A DNA stretch of 11,815 nucleotides from Acidobacteriota bacterium. GTDB taxonomy: Bacteria > Acidobacteriota > Polarisedimenticolia > JAPUIV01. How positions within the stretch are numbered: the stretch's first letter is position 1; every line of letters starts with the position of its first letter. The position numbers and the translations under genes are program-made. Positions 7,134-11,815 of this stretch are shown piece by piece. The stretch spans positions 1 through 11,815 of the forward strand of contig JAPUIV010000144.1 in NCBI GenBank assembly GCA_027296665.1. Reading direction: 5' to 3'. A model generated the notes under the pieces. The model worked only from the letters and a program-made list of their open reading frames with translations, ran no database searches and was not told the DNA's origin.

Positions 7134-8696
7134 ATGGATAACCCGGCCCTCCAGGCCTTGGTGGCCGGGTTTCAGGATCTGCTTCCCGGCCGGCGCGTCG
7201 ACCAGGTGGAGTCGCTCCTGGAACACGACTATCTGTTCCGGCTCGAACCTCCCGGCCGGATCCATCTGGTGATCTCGATCCACCCCGATTTCGGCGGTGT
7301 GTTTCCGATGCGGGATCTTCCCGCCAGGCACCCGCCCTCCACCGGTTCATTCGCCGCCTTCATGCACAGCCACCTCGCCGGGGCGGTTCTGGAATCGATT
7401 CAAAAGGAGGCCGGGGAGCGGCTGGTCCGTTTCCTCTTCCGGAAAGAGGCGGGGGAGGATGGTGATGGTGGAACCGTACTCAACGCCGAATTGCTCGGCC
7501 GATCGGCCAACCTGATCTTGACCAGGAATGATGGGACGGTGGTGGGGAGCGCCAGAAACCTGAAGAGCGGTTTCCGCCGTCATTCTCCAGGCCGGCCTTA
7601 CGAACCTCCCCCGCCACGGGAGGGGAAAACATCTCGAATCGCCGGCCGGGACCTATCTCCCTGCCTGTACCTGCAGCGAAAACTTTTGGATGTCGACGCG
7701 GGAGACCAGATGGATCGGCGGACGGTTCAGTTGACCCTCCACAGGCTTCCCCATCCCGCCAGGGAGGAAGTTCGCTTCGAGGGAATGATGGAAGCCGGTG
7801 AGGCCTTGCTGGGACTTCTCCTGCGTCATCGCCGGTTTGAAACGGTCCGGGCCGGAGCTCGGCGAGTGGTGTCCAGGGAACGGAAGCGGCTCCGGAGGCT
7901 CCAGGAAGAGTTGAGCGGGGATCTGAGCAGAATCGGGGACCCCGACAATCTGCGTTTCCAGGGCGAGGCGATCCTGGCCGGGCTGGCCACCGCGCGGGTG
8001 GAATCGGGGAAGGCGTTTGTCGTGAACCCGTATGATCCAGCGGGTGGAACCATCCGGATCGACCTTCCCGACCCGGGGCGGAGTCTGGCGGAGAATGCCG
8101 ATCTGTTTTTCCGGAAAAACCGCAAGGCGCGCCGGGGTCTGGCCCGTATCGAACAACGCCGGAAGGAGATCGCGCCGCGCGCGGCCTTGTTGGAGGATCT
8201 GGCCGGGTTGACCGATTCCATCCGCTCCGAGGAGGAACTGCGGGGCCTGGAGGAAAAACTCCGCTCCATGGGGATCATTCGGCCCCCTGCCAAGAAACGT
8301 GGAACCGAATCCCGGCGCCGGGAATTTCGGCGCTTCCGCCGGGCGGTCAGTCCGGATGGCTGGATTGTCTACGTCGGCCGCAACGCCAGGGAGAATGACG
8401 AACTGACCTTCCGGATCGCCTCTGAATGGGATGTCTGGCTGCACGCGGCCGAGGTGCCGGGCAGTCATGTCATCGTCTTGAATCCGACCCGGAAAAGGGT
8501 ACTACCCGATGCGACCCTCCGTTTCGCGGCCGGGACCGCCGCATTCTACAGCGGTGCCAGGGAGGAAGGCAGGGTAGAGGTACATTATGCCTTTCGCAGA
8601 TTGATCCGGAAGGGGAAGGTAGCGGGCCAGGTTCGTCTCAAACGGTTCCAGACGATCCTCGTCATCCCGATCGATCCCCTGGCGGGCAAGCAGTAA
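7134..8696 (+). CDS. rqcH: RqcH/NFACT family protein (ribosome-associated quality control)
   Basis: This protein has 520 residues from ATG 7134 (TTG 7131 adjoins it). Its beginning, ALQALVAGFQDLLPGRRVDQV, fits the usual NFACT-N start, yet no Shine-Dalgarno is visible; the upstream bases are a pyrimidine tract. Domains in order: NFACT-N (about 1-180, with GERLVRFLF and AELLGRSANLIL), a helix-hairpin-helix-like middle, a charged coiled coil (about 230-380), and the NFACT-R/DUF814 domain (about 395-515) with GWIVYVGRNARENDEL, DVWLHAAEVPGSHVIV and FAAGTAAFYS. RqcH binds 50S subunits blocked by nascent chain-tRNA and recruits Ala-tRNA to add C-terminal alanine tails that mark the chain for proteolysis. 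In Bacillus RqcH a D-R pair near residue 97 is needed for tRNA binding; the likely match here is E-R (about 95-96). Residue alignment is by eye. No RqcP is encoded in this window. Confidence 0.85.
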   Translation: MDNPALQALVAGFQDLLPGRRVDQVESLLEHDYLFRLEPPGRIHLVISIHPDFGGVFPMRDLPARHPPSTGSFAAFMHSHLAGAVLESIQKEAGERLVRFLFRKEAGEDGDGGTVLNAELLGRSANLILTRNDGTVVGSARNLKSGFRRHSPGRPYEPPPPREGKTSRIAGRDLSPCLYLQRKLLDVDAGDQMDRRTVQLTLHRLPHPAREEVRFEGMMEAGEALLGLLLRHRRFETVRAGARRVVSRERKRLRRLQEELSGDLSRIGDPDNLRFQGEAILAGLATARVESGKAFVVNPYDPAGGTIRIDLPDPGRSLAENADLFFRKNRKARRGLARIEQRRKEIAPRAALLEDLAGLTDSIRSEEELRGLEEKLRSMGIIRPPAKKRGTESRRREFRRFRRAVSPDGWIVYVGRNARENDELTFRIASEWDVWLHAAEVPGSHVIVLNPTRKRVLPDATLRFAAGTAAFYSGAREEGRVEVHYAFRRLIRKGKVAGQVRLKRFQTILVIPIDPLAGKQ

Positions 8697-8707
8697 CCGA
8701 TTTCTCC

Positions 8708-8730
8708 CCGGGTCATTTGACTTGATCCGG
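8708..8730 (+). other. Hairpin between rqcH and the membrane protein gene
   Basis: CCGGGTCA (8708-8715) and TGATCCGG (8723-8730) form an 8-bp stem with one G-U pair and a 7-nt loop, 12 bases after the rqcH stop. No U-run follows, so termination is uncertain. The loop contains the TTGACT that is the best -35 for the next gene. Confidence 0.4.
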
Positions 8731-8746
8731 AACCCTCTGGTAAATT
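8717..8746 (+). promoter_or_regulatory. Possible promoter for the LPG-synthase-like gene and nrdR
   Basis: TTGACT (8717-8722) and TAAATT (8741-8746) are 18 bases apart; five of six -35 and four of six -10 positions match the sigma-70 consensus. Initiation would fall near 8753, only about 13 bases before the ATG, so the leader would be just long enough for the GGAAGGAAG ribosome site at about 8756-8764. If the promoter is not used, the gene would depend on read-through from rqcH. Confidence 0.4.
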
Positions 8747-8765
8747 TCCCGGTGAGGAAGGAAGA

Positions 8766-9818
8766 ATGAGGCAGAGTACGAAATCGATCCTCAGCCTCAC
8801 AGCCGCCGCCTTTTTACTCTATCTTTCATTCCGGAAACTCGATCCTCGATTAATTTGGGAAAGCATCTCAACCGCCAATCCCTTCTACCTGTTCCTGGCC
8901 GTAATTCTGAATGCCTTTCATTATCTGCCCCGGGCGATTCGCTGGCGGTGGTTACTCCGGCCATTCAAGACGGGTATCCGTCTCCTGTCCCTGTTAACCA
9001 CCACCTTCATAGGGTTCCTGATCTCCTGGATATTCCCCGGACGGCTGGGGGAGATTGTTCGACCGGTTCTGCTGGCCAGGAAGGAGGATCTTCCGGTCAG
9101 TGGCGCCCTGGCCACCATTGTGCTGGAACGGATTCTCGATGCCGCTACGGTGGTGATCCTGTTCGCCGCGGCGATGTTCTGGGTACCCTCCGGACCAATG
9201 GCCGGCGGGTTGGCGAAGATCATCGACCCCATGTACCGGGCGGGAAAATATGCCGCGATCGCGGCTCTGATCCTGTTTCCTATCCTGGTGGTTCTGTTCC
9301 TGTCCCGGCACCGGCTAATGAAGGCCTTCAAGTTTTACCCCGGGAGGAGCGGGCGGGGATGGCGCGCTACCCTGGTCCGCTGGGGAAACGATTTCGTTAT
9401 CGGCTTTCGCGGACTGGTCTCCCCGGAACGGCTTTCCCTGGTCCTCCTGTATTCCATCGGATTGTGGATCCTCATCGGCCTGAACACATGGCTGGTTCTC
9501 AGGGCATTCCACATCCAGAGTTCTTTCATGGCTACCTTTCTGTTTCTTCCCCTGCCGGTTCTGGGTATCGCGGTTCCGACACCGGGCGGAGTCGGTTCGT
9601 TCGAGATCCTGTGCCGTTGGGGCATGGAAACCTTGTTTGGCGCGCCGCCCCATGAGGCGATCGCGGCCGCGGTGACCCTGCACTTCGTGTCGCTTGTGCC
9701 GGTGCTCCTGTTCGGTTCCGCATCGATCTGGAAGCAGGGGATCTCGCTGCGGGGGCTGACCGGAAAGCAGGATGGGATCGGAAAAGATAGAACTGTGATC
9801 GGAGAAAAAACAGGATGA
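8766..9818 (+). CDS. Multi-pass membrane protein, LPG synthase transmembrane/flippase-like (UPF0104, PF03706-type)
   Basis: The product is 350 residues with about eight hydrophobic helices, so it is an inner-membrane protein. The start ATG follows a strong GGAAGGAAG. Family hallmarks are present: an early YLPRAIRWRWLLRP, GRLGEIVRPVLLARKEDLPVSGALATIVLERILD (about 92-125), and a late VPTPGGVGSFE (about 272-282). These occur in the membrane half of MprF, in AglD and in YbhN-like proteins, which move or synthesise lipid-linked compounds. There is no C-terminal aminoacyl-transferase domain as in full MprF, so lysyl-phosphatidylglycerol synthesis is unlikely and a transport or glycolipid role is more probable. 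The tail after residue 330 is charged and cytoplasmic. The stop overlaps the nrdR start by four bases (ATGA), indicating translational coupling. The lipid handled cannot be told from sequence. Confidence 0.82.
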   Translation: MRQSTKSILSLTAAAFLLYLSFRKLDPRLIWESISTANPFYLFLAVILNAFHYLPRAIRWRWLLRPFKTGIRLLSLLTTTFIGFLISWIFPGRLGEIVRPVLLARKEDLPVSGALATIVLERILDAATVVILFAAAMFWVPSGPMAGGLAKIIDPMYRAGKYAAIAALILFPILVVLFLSRHRLMKAFKFYPGRSGRGWRATLVRWGNDFVIGFRGLVSPERLSLVLLYSIGLWILIGLNTWLVLRAFHIQSSFMATFLFLPLPVLGIAVPTPGGVGSFEILCRWGMETLFGAPPHEAIAAAVTLHFVSLVPVLLFGSASIWKQGISLRGLTGKQDGIGKDRTVIGEKTG

Positions 9819-10291
9819 AGTGCCCCTTCTGCGCTCTCGATAATGATCGCGTCGTTGACTCCCGCGAGGGGAAGAACGGACAGGTGATCCGCCGAAGGAG
9901 GGAGTGTCTCGAGTGCAGAAAACGATTTACGACGTATGAACGGATCGACGAGATCCCCTTCATGGTGGTAAAAAAAGACGGCAGGCGGGAATCATTCGAC
10001 CGGCACAAGATCCTCAGCGGATTGTTGAAGGCGTGCGAGAAACGTCCAATCAGTGTCGCCATGCTGGAACAGATTGTCGACGAGATCGAAACCGCTCTCC
10101 AGGAAACCCCGGAGAGGGAAATGCCGGCTGCCAAGGTGGGCATCTGGATAATGGACAAGCTCAAGGCCATTGACAAGATCGCCTATGTTCGGTTTGCCTC
10201 GGTGTACCGGGAATTCAAGGACTTGAGCGAATTCGAGGCGGAGATCCGCAATATGCGAAAGAATGTGCTGGGCGGATCCAAGGAGAGTTGA
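9815..10291 (+). CDS. nrdR: Transcriptional repressor NrdR
   Basis: This protein has 158 residues, full length for the family. It starts with the zinc ribbon MKCPFC...CLEC (C3, C6, C31, C34) surrounded by the conserved RRRREC and RKRFTTYERID segments. An ATP-cone domain (about 49-139) follows, with FMVVKKDGRRESFDRHKI and VRFASVYREFKD. NrdR senses ATP and dATP through the cone and represses ribonucleotide reductase genes by binding NrdR boxes. No nrd gene or NrdR box pair was seen here, so its targets are elsewhere. The ATG lies in the last codons of the membrane protein gene (ATGA overlap), and the ribosome site would be the AAAACAGG just upstream. No clear terminator separates it from the hsp20 promoter, although see the leader structure at 10343-10402. 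Confidence 0.96.
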   Translation: MKCPFCALDNDRVVDSREGKNGQVIRRRRECLECRKRFTTYERIDEIPFMVVKKDGRRESFDRHKILSGLLKACEKRPISVAMLEQIVDEIETALQETPEREMPAAKVGIWIMDKLKAIDKIAYVRFASVYREFKDLSEFEAEIRNMRKNVLGGSKES

Positions 10292-10313
10292 GGGGGGAGT
10301 TTCGTGTTCGTTA

Positions 10314-10342
10314 TTGCACGGAGGGATCGCCGTGATTATATT
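10314..10342 (+). promoter_or_regulatory. Sigma-70-type promoter for hsp20-lon
   Basis: TTGCAC (10314-10319, four of six) and TATATT (10337-10342, four of six, with TA at the key first two positions) are separated by exactly 17 bases. Initiation would fall near 10349, about 78 nt before the hsp20 ATG. No CIRCE inverted repeat and no obvious sigma-32-type promoter were seen, so heat control, if any, may act on the leader RNA. Confidence 0.6.
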
Positions 10343-10348
10343 GGCCTC

Positions 10349-10426
10349 GACTGGGTTCCGGCCCCGCCCATTCGCCACTCCGGGGTGGCGGCGAGGCCTT
10401 TTCCATAGGAAGGGAACCGTTCACCC
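10349..10426 (+). promoter_or_regulatory. Structured hsp20 leader, candidate fourU-like RNA thermometer
   Basis: Two hairpins are visible in the predicted leader. The first is stable: CGCCAC (10373-10378) pairs with GTGGCG (10385-10390) around the loop TCCGGG. The second is weaker and covers the ribosome site: C10398-U-U-U-U-C-C10404 pairs with G10408-G-A-A-G-G-G10414 through a 3-nt AUA loop, giving seven pairs of which two adjacent ones are G-U. An alternative long-range pairing of GGTTCC (10354-10359) with GGAACC (10413-10418) would also bury the site. FourU thermometers, as in Salmonella agsA (a small heat shock gene), use a UUUU run against the Shine-Dalgarno in just this way. The spacing from GGGA to ATG is about 11 bases, slightly long. 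Function is inferred, not shown. Confidence 0.45.
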
Positions 10427-10882
10427 ATGACCGTATTCGGTCCGCTTCTGGAGATGACCAGGATCCAGAGCGAGATCAATAAGTTGTTCGACCATCTGGT
10501 GGACCTCAAGCGTTCCGAGGATGGGGCGGTGGGTCAATGGACTCCCAACGTGGACGTGTACGAGACCAAGGATGATTGGGTGGCGCGGTTCGAACTCCCG
10601 GGAGTGGATCCGTCTCAAGTCCGGCTGGCGGTCGACGGCAACCAGTTGATAATCCGCGGAGAAAAGGTCCGGCCGGAGGCCGCCGATGCGACAAGGTTTC
10701 ATTGCGTCGAAAGGGTGTATGGACGCTTCCAGCGAGTGATCCAGATCGGCGCGTCGGTGAACCCCCGCCAGGCGCGCACGGAATTTCGTGACGGTCTTTT
10801 TTTGGTGATATTCCCCAAGGTTCCGAATCGACGGGGCGGAGAGATTCCGATTGTTCTGGAGGAAAAGGGAGGAGATTCATGA
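10427..10882 (+). CDS. Small heat shock protein, Hsp20/alpha-crystallin family
   Basis: This 151-residue cytoplasmic chaperone has an N-terminal arm (about 1-38), then the alpha-crystallin domain starting at WTPNVDVYETKDDW. It contains ARFELPGVDPSQVRLAV and LIIRGEK, the ERVYGRFQRVIQI strand pair, and the domain-closing DGLFLVIFPK. The C-terminal extension carries IPIVL, the I-x-I motif that docks between subunits in oligomers. It binds unfolding proteins without ATP and hands them to other chaperones or proteases. It has its own promoter and a structured leader. Its stop overlaps the lon start (ATGA), so the holdase and the protease should be made together. Nothing is missing for the family. 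Confidence 0.95.
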   Translation: MTVFGPLLEMTRIQSEINKLFDHLVDLKRSEDGAVGQWTPNVDVYETKDDWVARFELPGVDPSQVRLAVDGNQLIIRGEKVRPEAADATRFHCVERVYGRFQRVIQIGASVNPRQARTEFRDGLFLVIFPKVPNRRGGEIPIVLEEKGGDS

Positions 10883-11815
10883 CGGACTGGGGGACGGAGC
10901 GCAGCGAGGAAAAGATGCGGATACCCAAACAGGTTGCGGTTCTCCCGCTGCGCGATATCGTGGTCTATCCTTACATCATCGTGCCGCTGTCGGTCAGCCG
11001 GGATCGGTCCATTCAGGCGATCAACCACGCCCTCAGCGAAAACCGGATGATCCTGCTTCTGTCTCAAAAAGACGGCAGCCACGAGGAACCGGCCCAGGAG
11101 GACCTTTTTGAGGTTGGCACGGTGGCCGTGGTCATGCGCATGCTCAAATTGCCGGACGGCCGGTTACGGGTACTCGTTCAGGGTGTTTGCCGGGCCCGGG
11201 TGGATGAGTTCGTTGCCTCGAAACCGTTCCTTCGCGCCCGGATCACCCGGATCGTGGAGCCGAAGAGCAAGTCTCCCGCCCTGGAGCAGGAGGCCCTGAT
11301 GCGGAACGTGAAGAGATCGCTGGAGAAGGCCTCCTCCCTGGGAAAACCGTTGTCTTCCGAAGTGATGGTGATAGCCAACAACCTGGAAGACCCCGGCCGC
11401 CTGGCCGACCTCGCCGCATCGAACCTCGAGCTCAAGGTGGAAGAGGCCCAAATCATTCTGCGCACGCTGGATCCGATGGAACGGCTTCGGAAGGTCAATG
11501 AACAGCTGAATACCGAACTGGACCTTCTGGCCATGCAGCAGGAGATCAATAGCCAGGCCCGCGAGGAGATCGATCGCTCGCAGAGGGAATTCTTTCTTCG
11601 CCAGCAGCTCAAGGCGATCCAGAGCGAGCTCGGCGAGGGTAATGAATTGACCGAGGAGGTCGATCAATTCAGGGAAAAGGCTCACAAGGCCCGGATGCCG
11701 AAAAAGGTCAAGGAGGAGGTGGAGCGGCAGATCAGCCGGCTGGAGGGGATGCATCCCGATTCGGCCGAGACCGCGGCCCTGCGCAACTACCTCGACTGGA
11801 TGGTTACCCTCCCGT
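10879..11815 (+). CDS. lon: ATP-dependent Lon protease, N-terminal part (runs off right edge)
   Basis: The first 312 residues are present, out of about 800 usual for Lon. The ATG at 10879 follows GGGAGGAG and overlaps the hsp20 stop by four bases. An N-terminal LON substrate-binding domain begins at residue 14 (IPKQVAVLPLRDIVVYPYII) and continues with VGTVAVVMRMLKLPDGRLRVLVQG. It is followed by the helical linker and coiled coil containing QREFFLRQQLKAIQSELGEG (about 234-253). The frame reaches LRNYLDWMVTLP just before the AAA+ domain, so the Walker motifs and the Ser-Lys dyad lie outside the window. Lon degrades damaged and regulatory proteins in the cytoplasm. Coupling to hsp20 suggests joint expression in stress. 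Confidence 0.96.
   Translation, partial: MTDWGTERSEEKMRIPKQVAVLPLRDIVVYPYIIVPLSVSRDRSIQAINHALSENRMILLLSQKDGSHEEPAQEDLFEVGTVAVVMRMLKLPDGRLRVLVQGVCRARVDEFVASKPFLRARITRIVEPKSKSPALEQEALMRNVKRSLEKASSLGKPLSSEVMVIANNLEDPGRLADLAASNLELKVEEAQIILRTLDPMERLRKVNEQLNTELDLLAMQQEINSQAREEIDRSQREFFLRQQLKAIQSELGEGNELTEEVDQFREKAHKARMPKKVKEEVERQISRLEGMHPDSAETAALRNYLDWMVTLP

Noticed and set aside
10343..10402. GGCCTCG/CGAGGCC long-range stem followed by TTTT as an intrinsic terminator of nrdR
   Set aside because: The stem (10343-10349 with 10392-10398) encloses 42 bases and its left arm lies just before or at the predicted hsp20 transcript start. The U-run is only four long. It remains possible for read-through RNA from nrdR, but the leader-structure reading explains the same bases better.
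10292..10426. CIRCE element or sigma-32 promoter for hsp20
   Set aside because: No TTAGCACTC-N9-GAGTGCTAA inverted repeat or close variant is present, and the best promoter match is sigma-70-like.
1..11815. tRNA genes, CRISPR arrays, insertion sequences, attachment sites
   Set aside because: Reading both strands by eye gave no cloverleaf with a TTCRANY arm, no regularly spaced repeats beyond the two-unit 16-bp array, and no transposase or integrase motif.

Overview
This 11.8 kb window is GC-rich (roughly 60%, judged by eye), densely coded bacterial DNA. It holds eight complete and two partial protein genes and no recognisable tRNA, rRNA, CRISPR array, insertion sequence or phage gene. A CarD-type RNA polymerase-binding protein, an RqcH/NFACT protein, NrdR, a small heat shock protein, Lon, and exported proteins with signal-like N-termini suggest a free-living diderm bacterium. 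The mix would suit an Acidobacteriota-like or deltaproteobacterial-type lineage. That placement is a weak inference, because no phylogenetic marker gene is present.

Left part (1-3998). The N-terminal half of a globin gene runs off the left edge on the minus strand. Across a 219 bp gap lies a plus-strand operon of three genes: an exported GH113-like glycoside hydrolase, a GlcD-type FAD-linked oxidase whose GTG start overlaps the hydrolase stop (GTGA), and, 10 bp later, a nucleotidyltransferase-fold protein that appears to have lost two of its three catalytic aspartates. A perfect hairpin lies in the convergent gap that ends the operon.

Middle (4002-6576). A 777-residue exported sulfatase/alkaline-phosphatase superfamily enzyme is coded on the minus strand. 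It has about 330 residues of N-terminal, probably beta-sandwich sequence, and a threonine where sulfatases normally carry the cysteine or serine that becomes formylglycine. It is divergent from carD. The 241 bp between them holds a near-consensus sigma-70 promoter for carD, a 14 bp perfect palindrome and several TTGACAG repeats.

Right part (6577-11815). Plus-strand housekeeping and stress genes follow: carD, rqcH (rescue of stalled ribosomes), a multi-pass LPG-synthase/flippase-like membrane protein, nrdR (ATGA overlap with the membrane protein gene), then a separately promoted hsp20-lon pair, also joined by an ATGA overlap. The roughly 78-nt leader of hsp20 can fold so that its Shine-Dalgarno region pairs with a run of four uridines. 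This resembles the fourU RNA thermometer of Salmonella agsA, another small heat shock gene, and is the most interesting candidate in the window. RqcH, Hsp20 and Lon give this end a protein-quality-control flavour. The left and middle parts look like glycan or sulfo-/phospho-ester handling at the cell surface, though no substrate can be read from the sequence.
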